Below are positions 49,323 to 58,339 of a stretch of 64,000 bases of DNA, piece by piece; the stretch's first letter is position 1, and every line of letters begins with the position of its first letter. Below the pieces are notes generated by a model that ran no database searches, had not been told where the DNA came from, and saw only the letters and a program-made list of their open reading frames with translations. Made by a program: the position numbers and the translations under genes. Source of the stretch: Ectothiorhodospira marina (GTDB lineage: Bacteria; Pseudomonadota; Gammaproteobacteria; Ectothiorhodospirales; Ectothiorhodospiraceae); assembly GCF_900109495.1 (NCBI RefSeq), contig NZ_FOAA01000001.1, positions 124,001-188,000 of the forward strand, in the 5' to 3' direction.

Positions 49323-52300
49323 TCGGCGGGCAGTCCCAGTGGAAGACGAGCTGATTGGGGGGGACCGGGCGGCTGAAGAGAAAACCCTGGGCCAGGTCGC
49401 AGCCTTCCTTGAGCAGGAATCGCACCTGATCCTGCTGTTCCACCCCCTCGGCCAGGGTCTCCAGGCCCAGGCTGCGCCCCAGGCCGATAATGGCGCGGAT
49501 GATGGCCTCGCCATTGGCGTCCAGGCCGATGTCCTGGACGAAGGAGCGATCGATCTTGAGACGGTCCAGGGGCAGACGTTTGAGATAGGACAGCGACGAA
49601 TAACCGGTACCGAAATCATCCACCGAGATCTTCACCCCCATCACCTTGAGTTTCTGTAACACCAACTGGGCCTTCTCCGGGGCCCGCATGATCAGCGATT
49701 CGGTGACCTCCAGTTCCAGGCATTGCGCCGGCAGGTCAAATTCCTCCAGGCAGTCGCGCACCATGCCCACCAGCATATCCCGCTCCAGTTGTTGCACGGA
49801 GAGGTTCACCGCCACGCAACCGACTTCCCGGGCCTCGTCCCGCCAGGCACGCATCTGCCGGCAGGCTTCGTGCAGCACCCAGGCACTGATTTCGCCAATG
49901 ACGCCCATTTCCTCGGCCAGGGGGATGAAGTGTCCGGGGGACACCAGCCCCAGGGTGGGATGCTCCCAGCGGACCAAGGCTTCCACGCCCAGTAGGGAAC
50001 CGTCCCGCAGACGTACCTGGGGCTGATAATGCACCCGCAGTTCGTTGCGGGCGGCGGCACCACGCAGGGCGGATTCCATCTTCAGCCGATCCATGACCCC
50101 TTCGGAGAGGCTGGGTGCAAAAAATTCGTAGGCATTGCGGCCCTGAGTCTTGGCCTCATACATGGCCAGGTCAGCATTCTTGAGCAGTGAATCGGCGTCC
50201 AGTCCATCGTCGGGATAGGTGGCCACGCCGATACTGGCGGTGACCACCAGTTCGTGGCCTTCCAGAAACATGGGGCTCTCCAGCACGCTCAGCAGTTTCT
50301 GGCACAAGCTGGAAATTTCCCGAGCGTTGGCCTCGTCCTCCAGAAGCAGCACGAATTCATCCCCCCCCAGACGGCTCAGGGTGTCCGAGGCACGCACGTT
50401 GTCCTTCATGCGCTGCGCCACGGTCTGCAGGAGCAGATCCCCCAGGTTGTGGCCCAGGGTGTCGTTGATGGTCTTGAAGCGGTCCAGGTCCACGAACAAC
50501 AGGGTCAGGGTGACGTTGTTGCGCTGGGCCCGGCGCAGGGCATGCTTGAGACGGTCCCGCAGCAGGGCGCGGTTGGCAAGGCCGGTGAGGGGGTCATAAT
50601 GGGCCATGAACTCCAGTTGCTGCTGGGCTTCCTTGATCTGGCCGATGTCGCTGAACACCCCCACGTAATGGATCACCTCACCGTCGTCGTTGCGCACGGC
50701 GCTGATGGTGAGCCATTCCGGGTAGATCTCGCCGTTCTTGCGCCGATTCCAGATTTCTCCGCGCCAATGACCCAGTTCCAGCAGGTTGTGCCACAAACGC
50801 TGGTAGAAGCCATCATCCTGGCGCCCCGAGTGCAGCAGGGCGGGTGTCTGGCCCAGGGCCTCCTTTTCCGTATAGCCGGAAATGCGGGTAAAGGCCGGGT
50901 TGACGGCGACGATACGACCGTCCATGTCGGTCACCATGATGCCTTCGTCAGCCGCCTGGAAGACCCGGTCAGCCAAACGCAGGCGCTCCTCGGCCCGGTT
51001 GCGCTCGGTGATGTCATGGACCACCGAATGCACCAGTTCCCGTCCTTCCACCTGGATCCTGCCGCTGTACACCTCCACCTGACGCAGTTCGCCATGGGCC
51101 AGGCGGTGCACGAAGCGGAAGTGCTTATGTCCACCGCGCCGGACTCGGGCGATTTCCGCGTGGGTTTCTTCATCGGACAGGGTATTGATGTCGCCGATGC
51201 GGCGATTGCGCATCTGCTCGCGGGTCCAGCCATAGAACTGGCAGGCCCCGGGGTTGGCATCCACGATGCGCCCATCCTCCGGATCCACCAATAGCATGAT
51301 GGAATGACTGTTCTCGAACAGGCTGCGGTAGCGGGCCTCGCTTTCGCTCAGTGCCGCCTCGGTGGCGCGACGTTTCTTTTCCAGTTCCAGATGTTGCAGG
51401 GCGTAGGAAAAGTCTTCGGTGATGTCCTGCACCAGCCGGTCAATCTGTGGGGTGAAGCCTGACTGGGTGTCGGAAAAAAAGCTGGCCACGCCCACCAGGC
51501 GATGGTTACGAATCAGCGGGTAATGGCCGAACGTCTGGATCCGGTTGGCCCGGGCCCACTGCTGCCAGTGGGGCGGTGCGTCCGGATCTTCCCGGTTGGC
51601 ATAGACATAAGGCTGCTGGTTGACCAGTTCCCAGGCCTCGTGGAGGGGCATGGTGCGTATCTGCTCGGGTGTCAGGCCTTTGCAGGCCCGGGCCTCGGGC
51701 TGTGTCTCACCCTGGCGCAGGCTGATGGCACAGGCAGTGAAGCCGCCATACTCCACGGCGATGCGCGCCAGGTTGTCCAACAGTGGCTGTTCGTCCTCGA
51801 TGCGGACGATGGCCTGGTTGACCGCGCTCAGGGTGGCGTACAGGAGGCTGACCTGGGCCACCTCCAGTTCCGCCCGCTTGCGGTCGGTGATGTCTCGATT
51901 GACGCCCCGGCGCCCCTGGTAGCTGCCGTCCTTGGCAATGACGGGCTGGCATTCGTGCTCGATCCAGCGGATTTCGCCGTCCGCGTGGCGCAGGCAAAAC
52001 TCCATGCTGTGATGGGGCATCGGGTCATCCTGTTCCCGGACGGCTGCTTCATGCTGCTCCCAGCGTGGCCGGTCCTCCGGTTCAAGCAGCCGGGCAAACA
52101 GGTCCGGATCATCCATGAAGGCCCCGGGTGGATGGCCGCTGATGGTCAGGCAAGCAGGCGAGATGTAGCGATATTGCCCCTCGGGGCCAAACCAGTAATC
52201 CCATACCGGAGAGTAATCGGCCAGAATGCGGTAACGGGCCTCGCTGTCGCGCAATTGCTGATGGGTGTGTTGCAGCTCGGCCTCATGGCGCAGCCGCTCC

Positions 52301-52857
52301 GTGAGATCGACCACAGCGCAGACAAACTCATGTCCCTCCCCCTCGCGACTCGGGAGGCGGGCCACGTGCAATTCCCCGTGAAAGGTATCGCCTTCGGTGC
52401 GTACGAAGGTGAGGTTCTCGCAGAATGCCTTGCCCTGTTCCCCGGCCTGGATGAGCGCCTGGTTCAGATCCCTTTCGTTGTCGTGGTGTACCAGACGGCG
52501 CAGGAAGTGGTGCCGCAAATGGCTGTGATGCAGCCCGAACAGGTGCGCCGCCTGCTGGTTGGATTCCAGAATCAGCCCGGTTCGGTCCACCACCAGGGCC
52601 GCCACGGGGATGCCCGAAAAGAAGGCGGAATAGCGCCCCATGGAATGCTCAGCCACCAGTTGCGCCTCGCGCAACTCGGCATTCTGCACCTCCAGCTCGG
52701 CCTGGTAGATGCGCAAGTGCTCGGTGACCTCAGCCAGATCGATATGACCCTTGTCAAAAAGATCCTGAGAGAGATCAAAGTCGCCGGCGCGCAGAGCCTC
52801 CTCGGCCCGGGCGCGAATTGCCTCGTCAATCTTCTTGGGGGGGTCATTGCGTGACAT
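49294..52857 (-). CDS. Multi-PAS/GAF GGDEF-EAL protein
   Basis: A 1187-aa soluble c-di-GMP enzyme. Order: N-terminal coiled coil, PAS (about 75-190), PAS (about 200-330), a GAF-like domain (about 345-490), PAS (about 510-625), PAS (about 635-750), GGDEF, EAL. The cyclase site is SRLGGDEF with an intact I-site (RASD), and EAL residues are complete (VEALVRW, VTESL, VDDFGTGYSSL, LKIDRSF, LAEGVE). No membrane segment is seen, so it should report on cytoplasmic signals. Its end overlaps the CheB-CheR fusion gene (convergent). Confidence 0.94.
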   Translation of the reverse strand: MSRNDPPKKIDEAIRARAEEALRAGDFDLSQDLFDKGHIDLAEVTEHLRIYQAELEVQNAELREAQLVAEHSMGRYSAFFSGIPVAALVVDRTGLILESNQQAAHLFGLHHSHLRHHFLRRLVHHDNERDLNQALIQAGEQGKAFCENLTFVRTEGDTFHGELHVARLPSREGEGHEFVCAVVDLTERLRHEAELQHTHQQLRDSEARYRILADYSPVWDYWFGPEGQYRYISPACLTISGHPPGAFMDDPDLFARLLEPEDRPRWEQHEAAVREQDDPMPHHSMEFCLRHADGEIRWIEHECQPVIAKDGSYQGRRGVNRDITDRKRAELEVAQVSLLYATLSAVNQAIVRIEDEQPLLDNLARIAVEYGGFTACAISLRQGETQPEARACKGLTPEQIRTMPLHEAWELVNQQPYVYANREDPDAPPHWQQWARANRIQTFGHYPLIRNHRLVGVASFFSDTQSGFTPQIDRLVQDITEDFSYALQHLELEKKRRATEAALSESEARYRSLFENSHSIMLLVDPEDGRIVDANPGACQFYGWTREQMRNRRIGDINTLSDEETHAEIARVRRGGHKHFRFVHRLAHGELRQVEVYSGRIQVEGRELVHSVVHDITERNRAEERLRLADRVFQAADEGIMVTDMDGRIVAVNPAFTRISGYTEKEALGQTPALLHSGRQDDGFYQRLWHNLLELGHWRGEIWNRRKNGEIYPEWLTISAVRNDDGEVIHYVGVFSDIGQIKEAQQQLEFMAHYDPLTGLANRALLRDRLKHALRRAQRNNVTLTLLFVDLDRFKTINDTLGHNLGDLLLQTVAQRMKDNVRASDTLSRLGGDEFVLLLEDEANAREISSLCQKLLSVLESPMFLEGHELVVTASIGVATYPDDGLDADSLLKNADLAMYEAKTQGRNAYEFFAPSLSEGVMDRLKMESALRGAAARNELRVHYQPQVRLRDGSLLGVEALVRWEHPTLGLVSPGHFIPLAEEMGVIGEISAWVLHEACRQMRAWRDEAREVGCVAVNLSVQQLERDMLVGMVRDCLEEFDLPAQCLELEVTESLIMRAPEKAQLVLQKLKVMGVKISVDDFGTGYSSLSYLKRLPLDRLKIDRSFVQDIGLDANGEAIIRAIIGLGRSLGLETLAEGVEQQDQVRFLLKEGCDLAQGFLFSRPVPPNQLVFHWDCPPITSDAPSSR

Positions 52858-53023
52858 AGGCGCCGGTTACGGGTTCACCGGGGGTGAGTGTGCTACCGTT
52901 ATGCCCTGCGGAAATGGCGTCAAGGCAACTGTTGTGTGATCGGGTTCACGTCTTGGCAATCTGCATGATACTTCATATCCGAAATCCTCGCCCACCCCTG
53001 GGCAACAGGCCGATGCATTGAGT

Positions 53024-53545
53024 ATGAACAAGACGCAGTCTGATATGACACATTCCTCGCCGGTGATTGATCCACGTCGGTTTCGGGACGCCCTGGGACG
53101 TTTTGCCACTGGCATTACGGTGATCACCTGTCAGGATCCGCAGGACGACCTGCCCAATGGCTTTACAGCCAACTCCTTCAGTTCCCTGTCGCTGGATCCA
53201 CCGCTGGTGTTGTTCAGCCTGCGCCGTGATGCCGGGTGCCTGGGGGCCTTCGAACGGGCCGAGGCCTTTGCCGTGAACGTGCTCGCCGAGGATCACGAGG
53301 GGCTCTCCAACCGGTTTGCCGGCAAGGAGGCCGGGCGCTGGGACGGTTTGGACTACGAGGCCGGGCAGACCGGCGCGCCGCTGCTGCCGGGGATGCTGGC
53401 GCAGTTTGAATGCCGGACGGAGGCCATCCATGAGGGTGGGGATCATCGTATCTTCGTGGGTCGGGTGTTGCGACTGACTCAGCCTCGTGAGGGCGAGCCC
53501 CTCATCTACTTCCAGGGTGATTACCGATATCTGGCCCGGGATTAA
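53024..53545 (+). CDS. Flavin reductase-like FMN-binding protein
   Basis: A 173-aa protein of the flavin reductase domain family (HpaC/RutF type), which reduces FMN or FAD with NAD(P)H for a partner monooxygenase or forms an FMN-bound oxidoreductase. Typical features are RDALGRFATGITVIT, GFTANSFSSLSLDPPLVLFSL and an ending with YFQGDYRYL. No monooxygenase gene is adjacent, so the partner is unknown. The start is uncertain: ATG at 53024 is used, with an ATG 21 nt later possible. The last 44 nt overlap the opposite-strand GGDEF-EAL gene. Confidence 0.87.
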   Translation: MNKTQSDMTHSSPVIDPRRFRDALGRFATGITVITCQDPQDDLPNGFTANSFSSLSLDPPLVLFSLRRDAGCLGAFERAEAFAVNVLAEDHEGLSNRFAGKEAGRWDGLDYEAGQTGAPLLPGMLAQFECRTEAIHEGGDHRIFVGRVLRLTQPREGEPLIYFQGDYRYLARD

Positions 53546-56351
53546 CGGGCACCGGACGGGCCCCCCGGTGGGAGGGGAATGTCCACTTCGCAAGCGCCTC
53601 CTGGATTGAAGCCACGGGCCCTGGGCGCCCGAAGTAATAGCCCTGGTGGGTGTGGCAACCGTGCCGGCTCAGCCATTCCCAGTGTTCCCGGGTTTCCACG
53701 CCCTCGGCAATCACCCTCAAACCCAGCGTGTCCGCCAGGGCCACAATGGTTCGGGCAATGGCGGCATCGTTGGGGTCAACGAGTACATCACGGACAAACG
53801 ACTGGTCGATCTTCACATCGTCCAGGGGCAGACGCTTGAGATAGCTCAGGGAGGAGTATCCCGTGCCAAAGTCATCCAGGGCGAACGAGACACCCCGAGC
53901 CCTCAATTGCCGCATCTTCTCGATGACTTCCTCCACGTCTTCCAACAGCAGGCTCTCGGTAATCTCCAGCTTGAGCCGATGAGGATCGGCGCCGCTGTTG
54001 GCCAGAGCCCGCAGCACGCCAGCAACAAAGTCCGAGTGCCGGAACTGACGGGCACTCACGTTGGCGGCGATCTTCAGGTGTTTCAGGGTGGGGTCCTGGG
54101 CCCATCGCGCCAGTTGGCTGCAAGCGGTTTCCAGCGCCCACTGACCCAGAGGCAGGATCAGGCCCGTGTCCTCGGCCAGGGTGATGAACTCTCCCGGAGG
54201 CACCAGCCCTCGCTCCGGGTGCTGCCAGCGCAGCAGGGCCTCGGCCCCCGTTAACTGACCATTGTCATCGACCAGGGCTTGGTAATGGAGCAGAAACTGA
54301 TCCTCCGCTAGCGCCCGGCGCAGATCGCTCTCCAGGGCGGCCCGGGCTGTCACCGAGGCCTGCATGCCCGGATCGAATAGGCGGTGTGTGTTACGGCCTG
54401 CCGCCTTGGCCTGATACATGGCCAGATCGGCCCGCTTCATGAGCTCATCCACACTCACCGGGTCGCGATGGAACAGGGTGATGCCGACGCTGGCGGTGCT
54501 GTGATGCTCCCGACCGCCGAGGTAATAGGGGTGATTCAGGGCGGCCAGGATCTTGTCGGCGACGATCTCTACCTGCTGCGTGGCCTCCTGAACCCCTTGG
54601 CTGAGCTTGCGCAGCATGACCACGAATTCGTCGCCGCCCAAACGGGCCACGGTATCCGCCTCGTGCACACAGCCGCTGATGCGCCTGGCCGCCTGCATGA
54701 GCAAGCGGTCGCCCTGATCATGGCCCAGGGTGTCGTTGAGGATCTTGAAGTTGTCCAGGTCGATGAACAGCAGGGCCCCATGGTGGTGATCGCGACGGCA
54801 GGCTTGGACGGTGGCTTCCAGGCGTTCAATGAGCAGGCGCCGGTTGGGCAGTTGAGTCAGTGAGTCGTAAAAGGCCAGCGTCTTGATCTCGTCTTCCGCC
54901 TGCCTGCGGGCCGTGATGTTGTCGATCACCGCAGCGAAACTGCCCGGGCCAATCTGAAATGCACCGACACTGTAATACTCACCCATGGATTCCAGGTGCT
55001 GTTCAAATGCAATGGCCCTTCCCGTGAGCGCCACCTCCCCGAAGCGGCGGATCAGCCCGGGTAATTCCGGTACCGGATAGATGTGGGTGGCGCGTCGACC
55101 CAGTACGTCGGCCACCTTCATCCCGGTGTGACTTTCAAAGGCCGGGTTGGCCATGGTGAAGACGTAGTCACAGGGCTCGCCCTGATCATTCAGGATGATG
55201 TCATGCACGGCCACGCCGCTGAGGGAATTGTCGAACAGGGCGCGGAAGCGTTCCTCGCTGGATTTGATGGCCCGTTCTGCTTCCTGGCGCTCGTGGATCT
55301 CCTGGCTCAGCGTCTGGTTGGCTTCTTCCAGGGAGCGATGGCTGCGCAGGAGTTCCCGATCGTAGCGCAGCGTGCGCAGATAGCCTCGCAATACCAGTAA
55401 CCCCAGGCCGGCGATGACCAGCCAGGTGAGGGTGAGTGTCCACAGTTTCTGCCACCATGCGGCCAGCAGAGTCTGGTATGCCTCACCGGTCACCACCAGG
55501 AAAGGCAGGTCGCGCACCCGTTGGGCCGTGAAAATGCGCTGCATCCCGTCCACCGGTGAGACAATGGTAAAATGCAGCGTATCCTCCTCGCCGAGCAGCA
55601 GGGGGGCCAGTTGGCTCACCTCCACTGGCTGACCCAATCGGGCCTCGAAACCCGGAACGGTGTCCTGAGGACGCCGCGCCAGCAACCGCTCCTCACCATC
55701 CAATATGGTCAGGCTGCTGCCGGGGGTGGGTTCGGTACGTTCCAGCCAGTGGTCGAAGAAGCTCAGATCCAGGCGCACTCCCAGCACCCCGGCAAACCGG
55801 CCTTCAGCGTCCCGAAGGGCCTGGGCGTGGGCAACGAGAAACCCTCCGGCCTCGCTTGACCAGAAGGCCCGGGAGACCTGGCGCTCCAGGTCGGGGGTGT
55901 CGCGCAGGGCCTGAAAGTGGTCTTGATCGCTGATATCGTATCCCACCTGATGGGGGCTGTTGGAGGTGTGGGTCATGACGCCCTCGCGATCAAACAGGGC
56001 GATGGCCCGGGCGTTGGGCAGAAGCTGCAGATGCCGGTCAAGCCACTGGTGGATCCGGCCATGGGCGGCCAGGTCTTCTTCGGCACGCGGCAGTTCTTCG
56101 GGATGGATCTCGCCGGCCATGCTGCTGAGCACGGCCCCACTGGTCTCGAAGGCGGAATACAGCCATTCGCTCACCAGCACGCTGGTGGCATGCGTGCGTT
56201 GTCGGGCGGCCTCCATGTCCTGTTCCCTGGATGTGACCAGTTCCCAGGTGATTGCCAGGGCCAGCGCCAGGCACAAACCCAGGTAAAGCATCCAGGCCTT
56301 GAGTTCGATGCCCCGATGGGGGGGGTCCCGACGTGGCGGGCCGTGGGTCAC
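53502..56351 (-). CDS. dCache-PAS-GGDEF-EAL membrane protein
   Basis: A 949-aa c-di-GMP enzyme. TM1 (about 20-40), a periplasmic dCache-like domain (about 45-300, with DREGVMTHTS and GFLVAHAQALRDAEGRFAGV), TM2 (about 315-340), PAS, GGDEF and EAL. The cyclase motif ARLGGDEF is intact, while the I-site reads HEAD, without the Arg. EAL residues are complete (AEALLRW, ITESL, LDDFGTGYSSL, VKIDQSF, IAEGVET). GTG at 56351 was preferred because AGGAG lies 8 nt upstream; the frame is open 60 nt further. dCache domains usually bind small external ligands. Confidence 0.92.
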   Translation of the reverse strand: MTHGPPRRDPPHRGIELKAWMLYLGLCLALALAITWELVTSREQDMEAARQRTHATSVLVSEWLYSAFETSGAVLSSMAGEIHPEELPRAEEDLAAHGRIHQWLDRHLQLLPNARAIALFDREGVMTHTSNSPHQVGYDISDQDHFQALRDTPDLERQVSRAFWSSEAGGFLVAHAQALRDAEGRFAGVLGVRLDLSFFDHWLERTEPTPGSSLTILDGEERLLARRPQDTVPGFEARLGQPVEVSQLAPLLLGEEDTLHFTIVSPVDGMQRIFTAQRVRDLPFLVVTGEAYQTLLAAWWQKLWTLTLTWLVIAGLGLLVLRGYLRTLRYDRELLRSHRSLEEANQTLSQEIHERQEAERAIKSSEERFRALFDNSLSGVAVHDIILNDQGEPCDYVFTMANPAFESHTGMKVADVLGRRATHIYPVPELPGLIRRFGEVALTGRAIAFEQHLESMGEYYSVGAFQIGPGSFAAVIDNITARRQAEDEIKTLAFYDSLTQLPNRRLLIERLEATVQACRRDHHHGALLFIDLDNFKILNDTLGHDQGDRLLMQAARRISGCVHEADTVARLGGDEFVVMLRKLSQGVQEATQQVEIVADKILAALNHPYYLGGREHHSTASVGITLFHRDPVSVDELMKRADLAMYQAKAAGRNTHRLFDPGMQASVTARAALESDLRRALAEDQFLLHYQALVDDNGQLTGAEALLRWQHPERGLVPPGEFITLAEDTGLILPLGQWALETACSQLARWAQDPTLKHLKIAANVSARQFRHSDFVAGVLRALANSGADPHRLKLEITESLLLEDVEEVIEKMRQLRARGVSFALDDFGTGYSSLSYLKRLPLDDVKIDQSFVRDVLVDPNDAAIARTIVALADTLGLRVIAEGVETREHWEWLSRHGCHTHQGYYFGRPGPVASIQEALAKWTFPSHRGARPVPVNPGPDIGNHPGSR

Positions 56352-56502
56352 CGGCGTTCTCCTGACGGAGTCATCACGGATGACTCCCGAAACGTGGGCG
56401 GGGCGGATCACCCCTGTATGGACAACGTCGGCCCCGACGGAACGTGTCTTCCACCTTTATATCATTTACCATGCCTGCCGAACTCACGATCAGGATGGGA
56501 CC

Positions 56503-56934
56503 ATGCAAATCTTCCGACCGATGGTGGTGGCCGCTGTCACCTTGATGATGCCCTTGAGTGCCCTGGGTGACGCGCCCAACCTGCAACCAGGGGAATGGGA
56601 GTTTACCTCCATCAGCAGCACCATGGGGCATGAGGCCCCGGAGGAGGATGCTCACACGGAACAGGGCTGTATAACGGAAAAGGACATTGCCGAGGGTGCC
56701 CGCTTCCTGATCGCTGATCAGGGCTGCGAGATCACGGACATGGAATCGACTCATGCCAATCTGGCCTACAGCATGACCTGTGAGGAGGATGGGCAGGTGG
56801 TGGAGATGCGGGCCACCTTCGAGTTCATGAGCGATAGGCTCACTGGCCGGATTACCTCGTATCTGGAGACCTCCATGGGGCAGATCCCCATGCACACCGA
56901 GGTGAAGGGGCAGCGTCTCGGGGCGTGTGACTGA
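56503..56934 (+). CDS. Secreted DUF3617 protein
   Basis: A 143-aa protein with a clear signal peptide (about 1-22, ending SALGDA) and a DUF3617 domain: LQPGEWEFTS near the start, paired cysteines (GCITEKDI ... GCEITD ... TCEEDG ... LGACD) and an ETSMGQIPMHTEVKGQRLG end. The domain is common in proteobacterial periplasmic proteins of unknown function. AGGATGGGA precedes the ATG. A palindromic repeat lies directly after the stop and may end the transcript. Confidence 0.85.
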   Translation: MQIFRPMVVAAVTLMMPLSALGDAPNLQPGEWEFTSISSTMGHEAPEEDAHTEQGCITEKDIAEGARFLIADQGCEITDMESTHANLAYSMTCEEDGQVVEMRATFEFMSDRLTGRITSYLETSMGQIPMHTEVKGQRLGACD

Positions 56935-56961
56935 TCGCCAGCGGAAGAGGAACTGCTTGAA

Positions 56962-57000
56962 CCCTTCTCCCCTTTGGGGAGAAGGGCTGGGGATGAGGGG
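56962..57000. repeat. GC-rich palindrome after the DUF3617 gene
   Basis: CCCTTCTCCCC-TTT-GGGGAGAAGGG with the GGGATGAGGGG tail: a single unit of the family seen after kdsB, gluQ and the HAD phosphatase gene. It sits between two convergent genes. Confidence 0.8.
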
Positions 57001-57044
57001 AGCGGCGGGCATGGTGCCATCCGTTCTCATCTTTCATTTCATCA

Positions 57045-58256
57045 TTATTGACCTTCAGCCAGGTGACCCGACTCCCCATACACCCGCTGCGCCGCGCGCA
57101 TGGCATGGCCCCGCTCGATGGGCGCGTTCATCTCCGTGAGTACCGCCTCCAGGGCGTGCAGGCACAGCAGCACGTTCTTCTGGTTGCAACCAAAGCCCAT
57201 CAGGCCAATGCGCCAGATCTTCCCGGCCAGCGGCCCCAGACCCGCCCCGATCTCCAGGCCATAGCGCTCCAGCAGCTGGGTGCGCACCGCAGCCTCATCC
57301 ACGCCGTTGGGCACCCTCACGGCGTTGAGTTGGGGCAGGCGGTGAGGTTCGTCCACCAGCAGGCTCAGGCCCATGGCCTCCAGGCCTGCCTTCAGGGCCT
57401 CGTGATGATGACGATGGCGCTCCCAGGCCTCTTCCAGGCCTTCCTCGCGTAACAGCACCAGGGTCTCGTGCAGGGCATACAAGGCATTGATGGGGGCCGT
57501 GTGGTGATAGGCCCGCTTGGCGTTGCCCGAGCCCCAGTAACCCATGATCAGGTTCAGGTCCAGGAACCAGCTTTGCACCGGGTGCTTGCGGTTGCGGATA
57601 CGCTCCACCGCCCGGGGGCTGAAGCTCACCGGTGACAGCCCAGGGGTGCAGGAGAGGCATTTCTGGGTGCCGGAGTAAATGGCGTCCACGCCCCAGTCGT
57701 CCACCCGCACCTCGCTGCCGCCCAGTCCGGTCACGGTATCCACAATCACCAGGCAGTTGCGGGCGTGGGCCACCTGGGTGAGTGTCTTGACATCGGAGCA
57801 CACGCCGGTGGAGGTCTCGGCGTGGACAAAGGCCACCAGGCGGGCGTCCGGGTGGGAGGCCAGGGTGTTTTCCAGCTTCTGCGGATCCACCGGTTGACCC
57901 CATTCTTCTTCCACGACGATGGGGGTGCCGCCGCAGCGGATCACGTTTTCCTTCATGCGCATGCCGAATACGCCATTGATGCACACCACCACCTCATCAC
58001 CCGGCTCCACCAGGTTGGCAAAGCAGGTTTCCATGCCCGCCGAGCCCGGGGCCGAGACGGGCAGGGTGAGTTCGTTTTCCGTTTGGAAGGCGTACTGCAA
58101 CAACACCTTCATCTGGTCCATCATGCCCACAAAGGCGGGGTCCAGGTGGCCAATGATCGGCCGGCTCATGGCGGCCAGAACCCGGGGGTTGATGTCGGAA
58201 GGACCGGGTCCCATCAGGGTGCGGATGGGGGGATGGAAAGAAGGGTAAGTCATCAT
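57045..58256 (-). CDS. Serine/alanine-glyoxylate aminotransferase
   Basis: A 403-aa class V PLP aminotransferase that moves the amino group of serine or alanine to glyoxylate, giving glycine. The fold-type I features are SAPGSAGMETCFANL, FVHAETSTGV, DTVTGLGGSEVRVDDWGVD and the PLP lysine in SGTQKCLSC. C-terminal GAGLGPLAGKIWRIGLMG is typical of the AGT group. It follows glcF on the same strand and has its own promoter, so glyoxylate from glycolate oxidase is the probable substrate. Amino donor not decidable. Confidence 0.93.
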   Translation of the reverse strand: MMTYPSFHPPIRTLMGPGPSDINPRVLAAMSRPIIGHLDPAFVGMMDQMKVLLQYAFQTENELTLPVSAPGSAGMETCFANLVEPGDEVVVCINGVFGMRMKENVIRCGGTPIVVEEEWGQPVDPQKLENTLASHPDARLVAFVHAETSTGVCSDVKTLTQVAHARNCLVIVDTVTGLGGSEVRVDDWGVDAIYSGTQKCLSCTPGLSPVSFSPRAVERIRNRKHPVQSWFLDLNLIMGYWGSGNAKRAYHHTAPINALYALHETLVLLREEGLEEAWERHRHHHEALKAGLEAMGLSLLVDEPHRLPQLNAVRVPNGVDEAAVRTQLLERYGLEIGAGLGPLAGKIWRIGLMGFGCNQKNVLLCLHALEAVLTEMNAPIERGHAMRAAQRVYGESGHLAEGQ

Positions 58257-58310
58257 GGTGAGGGTCTGCCGAATGGGTGGATTACTTTAAGTTGATGAAA
58301 AATTTGGGGA

Positions 58311-58339
58311 AGTATAAGGGTGTGAACTGAGAGCTTCAA
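58311..58339 (-). promoter_or_regulatory. Promoter of the aminotransferase gene
   Basis: On the minus strand TTGAAG and TATACT are spaced by exactly 17 nt, with the ATG 54 nt past the -10. The -35 overlaps the stop codon of glcF, so the gene can be expressed apart from glcEF. Confidence 0.65.
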
